A stretch of 64,000 nucleotides of DNA from Anarhynchus alexandrinus (lineage: Eukaryota; Chordata; Aves; Charadriiformes; Charadriidae): contig VUYV01000119.1 of NCBI GenBank assembly GCA_008711295.1, positions 2,510,919-2,574,918 of the forward strand. Direction: 5' to 3'. The notes under the pieces are model-generated. The model saw only the letters and a list, made by a program, of their open reading frames with translations. It did not search any database and had not been told where the DNA came from. This document shows, one piece after another, positions 9,887-23,756 of the stretch; position 1 is the stretch's first letter; each line of letters opens with the position of its first letter. Position numbers and translations under genes: made by a program.

Positions 9887-12800
9887 TTTCCCTCAGCTTG
9901 AGAATAACTGCCACTCAAGAAAATATCCATATTTAACACCTGACTAAAATGCTGATCTAGCCCTTCCTACCATATCTGTGAAGCAATTGCTTACTAAATA
10001 AACTGGAGGTCCAGAAAGAACACTTCGGTATAGTTTCACAACAATGAGTACCAAATAGTCCAAAATACAACTTAGCAACACATGGTCCTCATAATCTGGT
10101 GATGTGTCCTAGAAATCACGGCCCAGTTTCCCAGCATTTCCCTCAATATAGTAATCCTGAGCACAGAGGGTTGGGTTTCTGAGGTAAACGCAATATCCAC
10201 CTTACGTTTGCAAATAATGATGTAAAACAATAAAATTGCTCAGTAATACTTATATGGGCCTGAAATATCTGATGAAGCTAACTACCAGCTGAAGTATTTG
10301 GGAGCTATAGGATGGCACTTGCACTACCTATATGAGGCATCCAACTACAATAGCTAATCTTAAGGAGCCTGGTTCCTTCCAGTGAAGAAAGCTAGATGCT
10401 TCCAGAGGCACTTGAGAGCATCTAAATTTAGATGCACAAATATAAATGCTGTGATTATTTACCTGAACTCTGCAGTGTCAAACACAGAAGAAGACCACTT
10501 GTTTATTTTTTAACACCTATTTTGCTGAATAGGGCACTGTTTTATAAACATGGCCAGCAGAGGGAAGTAGTTCTCTGTGTTTTGAACTCGTGGCCTCTGA
10601 CCAAGTAGGGATAGCGTGAGCTGATGCTCAAAAAAAGCTGCTGCACTGCTGAAGTGAAATTAGTTTAGGAAAACAAGCTGAAAGAGCTTCAGTAGTGTTT
10701 GCCTATGCTCTGCAATGGGGTACTTTGGAGACAGGACATAGTTTATACTATTTTATCTTCATGTGTTCCAAATGTCACAAAGTCGCATGGTGAAAATACT
10801 TTCTAGAGGGGAAAAAAGAAGGTTATAAAGTCAAAGAGTAAACCTGGTGGCTACCTTGTGTTTTGAGCAGCTCGCCTAAATAGCTGCATGAGACGATGAG
10901 AAAAAAAAACAAAATACGTCTGTCTTGTGCCATGGCATTTCTTTGGACAGGAGAGATGCTGGGAGCGAGTGACAGAGGGGAAGGTAAAACGGTTCCTCAG
11001 GCTGAGGTGATACATTCATGTGGTTGTGTCTTCTTAGCCTTGGCCATGGCATTTGCCTTCCTCAGACAAGTTGGGCGTGAACTTCATGGCCTGTCTGCAG
11101 AGGTCTGTTTGAAGGAATAGAGACTTTGCTGTGGCTTGGGTTCAAAGGGGTAAGGCCTCTCTTCCTCTCACCACCAGCATTACTTGGAAGCACTGCTCAT
11201 AGACTGGGGCCCAGTTAGGTTTGGCACTGCAGGGGCATAAAGACAGAGCATAAAATGGAGCCAGATCATCAACGGATAGATGGGAGTCTACAAAACAGTG
11301 CTGATGGCAGGAGGTGGTGGAGGCAGTCCTTCAGCCTGTTTCCAATGTTTCCAGGAGCATCAGAGCAATGGCAAATTTCAGCAACTGAGCTAAAGTAGGG
11401 CACAGAAGTAGTACTGCAGATATAAGAGGCTTCTCACACTGCAAATTTGTCACGCCAGTGTTTGTAGGGCCTTAAGAAAGATGTATGCTGATTTTAATTG
11501 GAGTTTTTCTCTACCTCTTCTCCTAGCTCACTGTTCTTGAACCTCCAAACAAAAGGGGAAGTAGCTGGAATTTGGCCAGAGTATTATCTCTAACTTGACA
11601 AATGTTTTTCCAAGACTCCTAATTGCTATTTTGAAATGACAGTCAGGCTACCAAATCACCTTTCAACCACAACTCCAGTTTTAGTTTTAATAGTGACTCA
11701 GAAGGAAGGGTTATTGAACAGTCCCTCAGAAGGGAAGTTTATTGAACAGGCAAGTTTTGTTCCTGCCGCAGGTTAGCAGGAAACTTGCTGTCAAGACCTG
11801 TCTGTGCTTGCCCTGGCTTAGTTCTAGTGTTGCACGTGATTTTAGGTTAGAAAACATTTGAATGTCTGGAGCGTACAGAGGAATACTCCTTGCTTCCATA
11901 CACACAGCGATATCCTATGATTGGAAGTCAGCTGCCAAAGGCAGGCGCTAATCACCAAGAAGGAATGGCAGAGAATTACAGATTCTTCCTATACCTTGAC
12001 TGAGCATAAATTAATCCTTTTTCTGTTCTTGAAGAGATAACAAAGGGCAGTATTATAGTGCCACATTTGCCACCCATAGCCGATCTTTTCTTCAGGATCA
12101 AAATGTTTACTTCCAGTAAAAATTCCTACACATTACATGGAGTCCGCACTGGTGACCTTTCCTTATCACCATGTAATTGCAACATTATCTTTCTCTGTGA
12201 GCCACACACTTCCTTGCATCAAAGGAATGGAGCCTTTTTTTGCACTTAACTTGGAGGAGAGTGATATTTAACAATCTCATGCCTACATGAACAATTAATT
12301 AACAGGTCTTTAGGACATGGTCAAGTTATGAACTATGTTTTTGGAGACTCAGTTCTTCAAAAGGGACCAGCAGCAAACTGAAGCTTAAATTGTCACTCAT
12401 CAAATAGATAATGACACTTTGGCAAGGCTCTGTCATTTGATCAGTAGTCCTTGTATTAGTTCTGTTAAGTACTTCTTTGGCCAAGTGTCAGGTTTAGCAA
12501 ACACTGTGTAATTTAAATCTTCCAAGTAGATTGTAGAGGAATGCACACCAGCTAATCAGTGCTGGGGAGAATAAGGAGGGAAAAAAAAACTTGACAGTGT
12601 TGGATTTCAGCCACGTATTACTATCACTAACACTGTCTTTGTTCTGTAGATGAGGGTTATTTACACAGACTGTATCTGAAAACTCGGTTGTGATGGTTTA
12701 TCACAGCTAGACCTAACTGTTCAATTTCTTTTGATCGAATGTGTGTTTTTCCATCTTCAGAGTTCGTTTGCAGCAGTTTCAAATGCTTCGCTACACCTCT

Positions 12801-15800
12801 GATTTATGGAGAGTTTTACTAGGTCACAAAGGAGGTCATGTCTCAGGGAAAAAGACCATCAGAGAAGATGAGATACAAAGATAGGAGATTAATAGATAAG
12901 AGCTTCTAACATGGTCCTCTGTTTCAGAGAGAAGTCAGGGTATCTACCTTGGAGTAACTCACCTCTTCTGTTTGTGATTTAAGCAAAGCCTTTTCACAAA
13001 CCTGTACCTAAGGTGGTATAACCAAACCAGGCCTACGTGGGTACGGGCACTGCACCTAAGGGAACCACAGCAAAATTATTGTGTGTATCTGCACAAAGAG
13101 GAATGCAGTGAACAGCCATAACTGAAGATATTAGAGAAAAAAATGTAGACCATTTAAGTAGTTAGGGATAACTGGCAGCAAAGGTATTCTGAGCTATTGG
13201 CACTTGTTTGTTTCCGTACAATAATGGTCCAAAATTTTACTGCCAGTGCAAATAGGGGCATTACACAAAATTATCTCCCTCTGCTGTGTGCCTGCACGGC
13301 ATTACCTTTGTCATGGACAACGATATTAATCATCATACTAGAGACTAGGAACAGCCTACAGTGTTCCTGCCCTTAAGAAATCTCCTTCCCAGGAAGAAAA
13401 AGCCTATGTCTAGGTGGTTTGATTATTTTTCCCCACCAAATTCCGCCAGATAAATTAATATAGCATAGATTTCTCCAGTGCCTGTAACAAAAAATATTTT
13501 GCAATTGAAAAATCATATTTTAAAACTTGCTTACAGCTCTAGTGACTGATGCAAACCTTCCATTCATGTTTGAGACTGTACATAATATATTCTCTATTTT
13601 CTAGACAGAATATTTTCAGTAAAGCAAAATACAGGGTGTGGACAATAGCTTTTGTTCTTTTAGTCCATGCCAAACGTGAAGCCATAAGTCATATCCCAGC
13701 TGGTTGCTGCAGAGGTGAAGTGTCAGAAATTTTCTCCATGAGAAGCCCTATGACAGAGTGCAGCTGGTGTGTGCGATTACCAGAAAGCCTAACTTCACAC
13801 AAGTGACTTTGCCAGAACAGAAGAGAAACAACTTTCATCTGAAGCAAAAGTCATGCTAGGAAAATGATTATTGGTTCTGAAGACACTGTATCAAGCACAA
13901 TATTATTTTCTCTTCAATTCTTTTAAAATTTCCCTGCTGTGATGCTCATTGGGCAATTGCTAGACAGCTGACAGGCTCTATCATTATATATATCCCCAAA
14001 AGATTGTTCCCCTCTATTTTAAGTGTTATTTCTGTTCCTGAGATTCATAGCTTATCCTTCATCAAACTAGTTTGGAGAAGCTTTTCAGTTTTGAATTGGA
14101 AGTAGTGAAGGTGCTCTTTTGGGAGACAACTGGGGCATTTGTGTGCAGGAAGAAAGAGAAGGCTGAATTGGTCTGCAGCCCTGGGCAATGTGTTATCCAG
14201 GACATAGAGATTTCCACAGCAAAGGAAGAAGAGACCTCTCTAATTGGGTTCTGGAAGCTAAATCTGACACCATTAATGTCCAGGGGGAAACACTTGGTTT
14301 TGTTGTGTCTTTCCCTACTGCAGTAGTTAGAGCCCGCTACAAGTTGGGATAACATGGTGTTTTCTGCATCTTATATATTCTGGGCAGAAAAGGTTTAAGA
14401 GGAGAGGAAAGGAGGCCATGTTTCAGCACTCTTCCAGGGTCTGGGAATCAGTCCAGGTACATGAGCCTTGAAATCTGCTCTTTTACGTTATATAATGAGG
14501 AGAAATAACGTCTCTCATATTAGATCTTTTGTTCAGTAAGCCAGAAAGTTTCTACAATGTGTCTCTCTGCTGTAAAGAATGGATCATCTCTGAAACAAAA
14601 AATAATCTTTGTGCTTTGCCTTTGTTATTAGCTCTCTACATGTAACTTCATTTCATCTACACTCATATCAGAAGGGGATGAGGGGCTTTGTACACCTGGA
14701 TTTAGTTCCACCTTTGCAAACGCTGTACTGGAGATGAGATCACAGGGTTTGGCTAGGCCACTGGAAGCAGATACGGTATTTTTCTATATCTCAGTCACGC
14801 TGGGATACTTGTGTCAGTGACAGGCATTGACAGCCAGCAGTGTGGAGGAAGTTCATCCTAAGTTACAGTTTACGCCATTTCTCTGATGTGCAGCACGCCT
14901 CCCTCTGGCATTTCATACATGCATGTTCATTGCTACCTGAATCTCCACTGCTTTTCTAAGCCTAGATCTTAAGAATGAAGCCCTGGTAAATTTGGAAATG
15001 TCAAACTATATTAGTCCCTTTTTACATCTGAAGTTGCAAACCATGCTGTGGCTGTGAGAAGCTGTCCTGCCCTACACCACATATCCCTGTTGAGTCCTTT
15101 GTGTTAGCGTTAATGATGGTGCTGCCATTTGGTGAGCTGGACCTGATCACTGATCTGGTTAAAAAGGACCTGGAGAGGAAAGCAAGCTGATTTGCTGGCT
15201 CTGCAGCCAGGCACCGCTACAGCTGGGGCAAAAAGGTGCGGAAACACAGAACAGAAGAGGGAGAGGGAAGACAACCCTTTCAGTTGCCTTGTAGTCTTTT
15301 TGACTGGCTTACACAGGTAGTGGACCTGTATCCTGAGTCTCAGCATGTGTGTCTGTAGCCCATCTCTGAACCAAGTTATTCCTGTCTTCCAACAGGTAAA
15401 AGGGAGGTCTGCTTGTTAATCACCACTATAGACATACTTGGAAAGAAGACACTGTAATATTTTGGTAATTTCTTTACATCTATATGAGACAAATCCTTGC
15501 CTATGATGTCTTAATGTCAATTGCAGCAACAAGAAAACCCTCCAAGGCACTGCTGTTATTTCCATAAATGATCACACCATAGTCGTCTTCTCAACACTAA
15601 GACACCCAGTGACTAAGTACAAACATGACATGGGGATTAGAAGTAAGGTCACAATTTTGTTACCAACATTACCGACCTATTGCTGAATAGCTGGATACAA
15701 CAATTCCTCTTAATCATGTGCAGGTTCCTGAAACTCAGTCCTTTTCAGGACTTGAAGAAAAGCATGGCCTTTTTCAAAAGCACCTTGTTTAACTGAGTAT

Positions 15801-17074
15801 GGCAGTATCGGCTTCCCTGAAATTGTTGAGGCGAGATCAGTTCATACCACTGCAAGGCATATTTAGTCTCTGAATTAGTTCAGCATAATAGCACATATTG
15901 AATTGCTACTAAAAGCCACTTACAACATTTAATGCTTTTCCTTTTATCTAAATTCACAAAAATGTTTTTTAAAAGGTAGAGTTACATGAGGATGAACATG
16001 TCAGAGATTTCATTATAAAACCAACAACACTGTAAAATAAAGGCTTCATAGAACTCTATGTGTCACTTAGAGTAAATTAGTGTCTTGCCAAGGTGCCAAG
16101 ATTGTATTTTGGTTTCACCCTACATTTATTTCAAGATATACATTGTGTTACACTAGATGTGTGGCTTTGTTGCAATTATTCATACTTTACATACACAGTA
16201 GTGTCCAAGCCATTTATTGTTTTAGAGGTATTGTCATAATGAGTTACTCTTTGATTACTGGTGTTTCCAGTGGAATAATTCAGTTACCACATTAAATTGA
16301 CAAAAATGTACGTTATTTGACAGAAAATAGTTGAGATCCTTTATCACTGCTGTAGCTGTCAAGCACTGCCATAACCCTTCGCTGTAACCCATTCTATTTT
16401 TGGGCAAAGACTGTTAGGAGAGAGACAATAGCTGCAAGTTTTTCCAATTTAGTAGAATCCATTTTCCATATGTTTAAATTCCTTTTTCTGTCAAGGCATA
16501 TACCACTTTTTTAAAAGTAATCACTTCCTCCAGGAAGAATGTAACTTCTGAGACATCATTATGCATTCCTCAGATTTATTGGATGCAGAGAAATAAGGGA
16601 TGGAGTTTCCATTGCAAGCACTGGATTTGTAGGCTGAAATATGCCTTGGCATGAATCGTTGTTACTCTTCTAATGCCATATTCACGTGCAACGTAAAGCC
16701 TGTTTGATCCCTCATTAAACCCAGTTATGAAAAGTTTGTTCCTCTGTAACTAAGACTTGCTTCATTTGTCCTTACACCCCACTTGATATTTGAAGTTTTG
16801 GAAATGTGGGAGCACTTCAGATTGGGATCTGAGACTGGGTTTAAGGTTTTAATATGACCTGTTCCATTTGCATAACTAATAATTGTTCTTGAGATTCTAT
16901 CCCACACCTTAGGGTGTTATTTCCTCACCATTCTATCAGTATGAGCAGTATTTTTTTCATGGGTTTCAAGGCACTTTCTCATCCAATTGCAAAGCAATAA
17001 TTTTTAGAGATTTGCCAAATCAGATTGTAGTCCTTGGTTTGTAGTAAAATAGTAATTGATCCTTTTCAATAGGC
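9887..17074. other. 7.2 kb of unique intergenic or intronic sequence
   Basis: No exon, RNA gene or recent transposon was recognised. Open frames at 10896-11120, 13549-13806 and 14062-14355 (both strands) are short, lack splice-site context that I can defend, and resemble no family. The only motif of note is a CTCF-like core at 10554-10565. Confidence 0.5.
10554..10565 (+). promoter_or_regulatory. CTCF-like core motif
   Basis: CCAGCAGAGGGA matches 11 of 12 positions of the CTCF core CCASYAGRKGGC, in forward orientation. Motif evidence only; chance matches are common. Confidence 0.25.
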
Positions 17075-17078
17075 ATTT

Positions 17079-17150
17079 AAGGCCAGATGCAGGGATACTT
17101 AGGTATCTACATTCACATTGATCTCATGGGGGTTCAGGTGTATAAAAACC
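17079..17150. mobile_element. Remnant of an ancient amniote palindromic (MITE-like) repeat
   Basis: CAGGGATACTTAGGTATCTA, then CATTGATCTCATGGGGGTTC and AGGTGTATAA, has the wording of an old palindromic element frequent in reptile and bird genomes (arms like TTAGGTGCCTAACT around CATTGAT.TCAATGGG). The arms are imperfect here after long decay. Recognition is from memory of the pattern, not a search. Confidence 0.4.
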
Positions 17151-20100
17151 AAAAATATTATATAATTATGTAAAAAAAAAAAACCTAGATTGAACACAGC
17201 ACAGTTAAGTGTTGCCCTTTTTTCTAGGATATATGAGAAACAACACTCCCGTATACACAATTCTCTTTCTACAAGAGATTGTTCCAACCCACTTCTTTTA
17301 TGTCCTCTTTCTTCCATCCACTTGTTCCTTCTTCAGCAGTGCCTGCCTCAGACACAAGTCAAATTTCAAATGTCTTTTATCCTCTAGATTGGATTTTGTC
17401 TTTAAATCTCTGGAAAAAAAAAAATCTCTCCTGATTTCTCCCGTGTCTTACTTCCTATTTTATCTCCTCCAAAAGAATTCCTCATGTTGCTGCATCGCAC
17501 TCCTTTGCCCTGTTTTCTTCTCTTCTACCTCTACCTTACCCTTCATTTGAATATTTCTTTCCATCAGAGAGCTAGAACTTGAGGTTGTCTACACAGATGA
17601 GCAGAAAAGGCAGCTTGTTCTGCCCATGCTCTCAGCTGACTAAGTAAAACCCAGTTGTCCTCTGAAAGCCATACACCAGGATACATTCAGCACTGGGTCT
17701 GCAGCAGTAATCTCAGTTCCCCTGCAAGGTTCACTAGCTGGGCACAGCTGTGACCCTCTCAAAGCTTTGAGTAAGATAGGGAGAAAAAAAATTTACTTCC
17801 TCAAGAATAAAAGGCTGGGGCCATCAATGGAAAGGAAGAATTAAGGGGAAGAGGAAAGAGGATTTACAGAAGCAGAAAGGTGGAAGATAGACTGGAGAAC
17901 ACTGAGCTTGCTGCTCCTTGGAAGGATAAAGAAAATGCTAACAGCCTGTAGCTAAGAGAGCGCACTCCCCGCTGAACAGTGTCTGTCCCACATGTAACAC
18001 ATCACTTGTCCCAGAGGTTACAGCCACACTCTTGGCAGCACCCAGCCCAAATCCCCAGGGCTCTGGCACTTGGAATAGTCAGGAAAGCGATGGCCATAGG
18101 TTACCCAAAACAATCCACTGTCTCAATCAAGCTTGCTTAGTGTGCTTTGCCTGGGTCCTTCTGCTTGCTAATGTGGACAACAGTATCAAAACTGTCTGTC
18201 ATCCATCCAGCACAGAGGATAGGCGGAGTTCATGTCTGCCCACACCACAGCATTCAAGCTTGAGAGTCTAACCTAAGAGTTGCAATACGGCAGAAGAAAG
18301 ATTAAAGTGATTGGGTTTAACATTACAAAGATACTTGAAAAATGCCTGGCAAACTGCAGTTTCATATTCTACAAAGATAGGAGAGCAATTAGACCATGTT
18401 CAAGCAGTGTTTTAGCCATAACCTGGTACAAGCCCTGTGTTGAGACATGATTCTGCAGCAGAAGCTAGAACCGACAATTAAAACAAATGCCAACAGTATC
18501 ATACTCCCTGTTTCCACACTGCTGCACTTTAACAAACCTTACTTATCTCTCCACCTGGCTAGAGGAATGATACCCAGTTATTGCTGGTGCAAGTTGGCCC
18601 AAGTCCATTGGTTCCAAGGGTATTTATTTTTCACCCTTCAACAGTACAGAAATTGGGTCATGAAATTTGTATTCAAATTTTGGCTTGTAGGTTTTTGTTA
18701 AGGTATCCTTGCTCTCACTAACCCCTTAAAGAAGTTGGTGTGTATAGTGTGGGTACCTTTAAAGTAACTAGATGCAAAAGATGGTAATTTAAAAACATAC
18801 GCTGTTTATAACAGTTTCATCAAATAAAGGTGTGCATTCCTTGGTAGTTCTGACTCAAAAATTGAACAGAAAAATTTAAACAATAAATTTCATCTAATGA
18901 CATTGCTCTGAGATAAAGAACAATAATTTCTTATGCAAGTTGCCATGCTTTTTTTTGAAGTAATATGTTAACTCCCTCTGTTATCTGTTAGACTTCTTGA
19001 TCTCCATTTTCTTTGGCTGGGTAAGGGTATATTATATTTTATCTCCAGATTTTAAAGCCCAAAATTTTATTAGTGAAAAGCAATGAAAAAGTGACACTAA
19101 TGATTTACCTTTCCGTTATCGTGGTCTGACCTCTCTTCAGCCACATCCAGCCAAGAATTCAGCCTTCTGGAAATACTCCCCTGCTTTCCCACAGCATGCC
19201 TGGGGAAATCAAAGGGACTGAGAGCCAGTAAGCAAAACATTTGGCAATTTGATGTGTAGCTGGTGACTCCCATAACACCACAGTTTCTTTGCTATTTTGT
19301 TATTAAGTAGGTGTTTTTGAAGAAGGACTTAGTATCAACAGTGAAATACTTTTTCATTTTTCTAGTTTATTTCTTAAAGCACTAAATGCTTTGCATATTT
19401 CATTTTATAGACATAGGCAGTACACTTCTGCATGTCTTCTCTTTAGGACAACATCTTCAGAGCCTGTTCCTCTGGCCACCTGGTTCTTGCATGTGGTCTC
19501 TAAAAAACTATTTGCATTTGAGTAGCCCTTTACACTCACTCTTCAGGCTTAGGGTTGGTTTCACAAGGTGAAAAGCACACTAGGATTATACCCTTAAGGA
19601 TATATATTTTCCAAAAATCACGTGGCATTGCTTTTTTCCTTTTGAACAAGTTAGACACTGACTCATCTAGGGATATAATGGAGGGATGGATAAGCAATTA
19701 GCTTAAATTGGGGTAATTAATTAATTATAAAATAGGAGCCAAAATTATGGGGAAAAGTTTTCCTTTCAAAGAGAGAAATGCTTTTACGTTTCTTCACTTC
19801 AACTTTCTTCTCCCCAAATAATGGATGTAAACACATGTCTTTCTAACAAAAATATTAGCAAATAATTTCAAAGTTTTAGGCCACATTCCACTCCCTGTGT
19901 GGCAAGACTGCAAAAGCTCACCCTACCCTTCCTTTCTTTGGACCATAGGCACGTGATTTACCTCCCTCCGTTCAGAAGACTGGCATGGAGGCTTCTCTGG
20001 GCCCCAAAGGAGAAGGAAAAAACCAGTGGAGACACAGTTTTGCAACTGAAACAGCTTTTCAGACTCTTCCTGTGTTAATGAAATCACTTCAGCTGAGGAA

Positions 20101-22827
20101 ATTCTCTACCTGGAACCTGCTGTAGGGTGTTTCACTTCTGTCCCAAGAAGTCAATTGAACGGTGGATCTGGCTAGTGAAATAATGACCCATCTATCTCCT
20201 ACATACCATCCTTATTTCTGACATCCCTTTATGTCCTGAGTCATGTCTTAACCCCAAAACTAGTAAGCAGTGTTTTTTATATGCTCTCCCTGTCGGTAGG
20301 TGAGGATCACATAGGCATTCGTGGCCACTCACAACCAATTTCTTCCAGCTCAGTGTGTTCAGACATGAAGTTCCCAGACAAGAATTTCCTGAGACGCTGC
20401 TGTCTGGATTTCCAGCGCTCATTTCTCGTGAGGGTATCAACATCATCAGTTGTAACGGATGTCATCTAACAATAGCACATATATAATGTATTATACTGCA
20501 CGATGGCTCGGTCGGGTCATTATTTGACTCATGATGTTGGAAAAAGAGTGTGCTGTAATAGAGAAAGAACAGCATAAGCCCTAGGCAGATCTCAAAGCCC
20601 TCTCCTCTCAAGGCTTAGGCTGTGGTATACAAAAGAGAAATTCAGTTTGACAGTCCTGGAAAAAGTATGCAGAAACAAACACAAGGAACCCTATGTTATA
20701 TGAAGCCTTTCAGAAACATTAGAGGTGTTTTTAATATGGCTTGATTGAACATAAAGAAAGGCTATTTAAACACGTTTTCTTTACAGATTTCTCTGGTGAC
20801 TTCGGAAAGTTACACAGTGCCAAACTATTTTCTTTTGAAACAGAAATATCTCATTAGATGCAGAGGTTGAATCAAATAAACTACCGCTTTCAAACATTTG
20901 AGTTTTGAAAAGCCATGGGAGAAAAGGAACTCCCACATCGTTTGCAGAAGTAGTATTTTATCCTATTCATTCCCCCTTCTAGTCCTGTGTTCTAATGAAT
21001 ACCACAAACCAAGTCTAGGCTAATTTAAGAGTCAGCACATGGCTTCTCCAGTGACACTTTTTCTCCTCCATCTAGATGGTATTTGAGGACATTTTCTTAG
21101 TCTTTCTGTCATACTGCAGCCCAGTCAAAATTTCAGTTCAAACTGGTCAGCCGCTCAGCCTGAGGTTCTGGACACATCCGCTGCTCACACTGATGTTAGT
21201 TCCATGGGGCTTGTGCAATGGAAACTAAACTTTAGGGAAGCAGTACGGGGATGCTTTGCCCACGGTGAGCAGTTCACGCATGATAAAACCAATGGTGTTA
21301 TGAACATCCTACATCCCAGCGCCCAGCCAACGTAACACTTCCCAACAACATCAACATTGGAGGTACCACTTGTAGAGGACAAAGGAGAACACGGTGATAT
21401 TTGGGAGATGGGGGATGCTGAGTAGAAGTATGGCAATAGGAGTAATGAAGGAAGGCAAAAAAACTCCTATAGGACTGGAGTAAAAACGCAGAGGGCCCCT
21501 TACTGCATTATGGTACTACTTCTTGGCAGTAAAGCTGTGGCTATATTGTTCACCTTTTCCATGACTGCCTCTCTATATACTTGTGATTAATGCAGTGTAC
21601 CTGAGTATAGCTTCTAAAATGAAAGTAAGAGAGGAAACTAATTTCATGATTTTTCATATGATGACAAAATGCTACATGGTAACAGAACAGTTTAAAATGG
21701 CTGATCTAATCCTCATGGTATTAGGAATGAATCTCTCTGTCAGGAATACAAAGAGACTGAGGCACAGCTCCATGAAAGCACCAAGGCCAAAGCAGAGGAA
21801 GACAGACTTCTGACGGGTCTGGGGCTGTTGCTTTATTCTGACTCACTACATATATATTTTCTCACCACATATAAAGAAGCTTAAAACACAAATAAGTATG
21901 CTACCCTGTAGCAACAATATTATATATAATCCTGACAAAGAAAGTAACATGTATTCTCCATTGAAAAATAAAGTTTGTATAGTTTAAGGGCACAAAGTAA
22001 AGAAATCTTTATTTATAAAGAAGTAACATCAGGTCTTGAATGAAAAATACAATAAATTTCACCACATGTTCCATATCCTCTTCCTCTAGCCATATAAAAA
22101 CTAGATGCCTAGTGTAGGCTTGCTATATAGGCTTCTGCACTAGCTTGTTGACATAAACATGTGGGATACCTTTTTCTCTGAACATATATTTTAGGATGAA
22201 GTAAACTGCCCTCTGGAGATGCCTATCTCACACTGAACTAAAGATCAGGCATTCAAATTTGACCAGATACGTAACTTTAAGATAGTTAGGGTTAGATGAG
22301 ATAAACTCCATTCTAAGTGTCCACAAATTCTAGTGAAGTACAAGAATTTTAAAACTCTTATCTACCTTGTTTTATAGATCTGTACCATGCTTCTTGAATC
22401 CCACACCCTTAACTCTAAGAAATTATTATTTTCACTCATGCTGTGTGAGGCATGGTGAATATGTTCTGTATTTATGCTGTGCATAAGAGGCAATCCTCTA
22501 AAACCAGCAAAAAATAAACACATTTTTTTAGATAGTCTACTGTAGTGTTGTAACACTGAAGACTCCACATCATCTCTAAGAATTAAAAGTATTAGCTATA
22601 TTGTTTGAAGAAAGCCCAGGTGGACAACAGTAATAACTTGCTTCGTAGTCTGTCAGGTGAATTTTATAGTAGCTTCTCTGGACTGTGGAAGCACTCTAGT
22701 GACCAGCTGGCAGCACAGTAATCATCAGCAGCAATACACCGCTCCATGAATCGAGCCTGCATTATCCTGCAAGCCGAATCACAACTGGATTAAGTTCTCT
22801 CTTCAGTGGACAAACAGGTTAGCAACT

Positions 22828-22870
22828 GATCGATTGATCATTGATTGATTGTCCCGCGTAACGTGGGACA
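22828..22870. repeat. GATT-rich tract followed by a CpG-containing hairpin
   Basis: GATCGATTGATCATTGATTG-like repeats lead into TGTCCCGCG-TAA-CGTGGGACA at 22850-22870, an inverted repeat of 9-bp arms with one mismatch and a 3-nt loop. Two CpGs in the arms are unusual in this CpG-poor region. Confidence 0.5.
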
Positions 22871-23744
22871 GGGAGTAGCACTCTGCTTCCAGTCCTCCAG
22901 CAGCACAGCCTGAGCCAGAGCATCGGGATCAGGAGCCCAGACTTCGAGTGCTTTGGGCAACTGTTCCTGCTCAGATCAGGGACAGTTTAAATCAGCAAAA
23001 TGCACCATTTATTAGCACAAAAACGTATTCTTCAGCTAGAACAGAAGCTGTGGGGTTTTTTACTAGAAAATAGTATTTTGGCATAAAGCAAAACAAGAAC
23101 AATAAAAACACAACCCTTTAAAATGCATATGTTACATACTAAATTTATTCATGTAACAGGAACTACAAATGTAGCAACTGACTAGTGTCCAGATCAGTGA
23201 ATTACAGAGTTGTGAGATGCCCCTGTAATATGTTCTTCTCCACCTTCATGTAATGGTTAGAGGTCACTGCCTCTGGCAGCTACTGTTGATTAAATACATT
23301 TTTAGCTTATCTGTTTAAATATTATCGTCAAAATAATGTTTCAAATTAAGAAAACCTTGCTTACTCACAGACATGCAAAAAGAGCATGTTTATTTGTTTC
23401 TAATACATGCAAATGCTTGTCTGCAAGAACCGCCACAGATTTTTGTCATGCAGATGCATTTCAGAGCTTAGTTAGTAAAGTTTAAACTCTTCATATATTC
23501 TGTTTTCAGTTGACTGCTAAGATTTAAAATCGCTGGCTTTTTCTCTGTTGTTGTGTGTTTGCTATGTGAAAAGGACGCTTTTTATCCTGGGGAAAAGGGA
23601 TGACCAAAACAAAGGCAATAGTCAGAAACCTACTGCTGCATTATATGCACAACAAACATGGAAATTTGGTAGGTTTTGTATATGTCGGCTTGACAGCTAC
23701 AGTGTGTGGCTCTGCTGGTGCGGAGCTACACGTATTTACTAAAG

Positions 23745-23756
23745 CCAGAAGGTGGC
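23745..23756 (+). promoter_or_regulatory. CTCF-like core motif
   Basis: CCAGAAGGTGGC matches 11 of 12 positions of the CTCF core CCASYAGRKGGC, in forward orientation. Motif evidence only. Confidence 0.25.
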
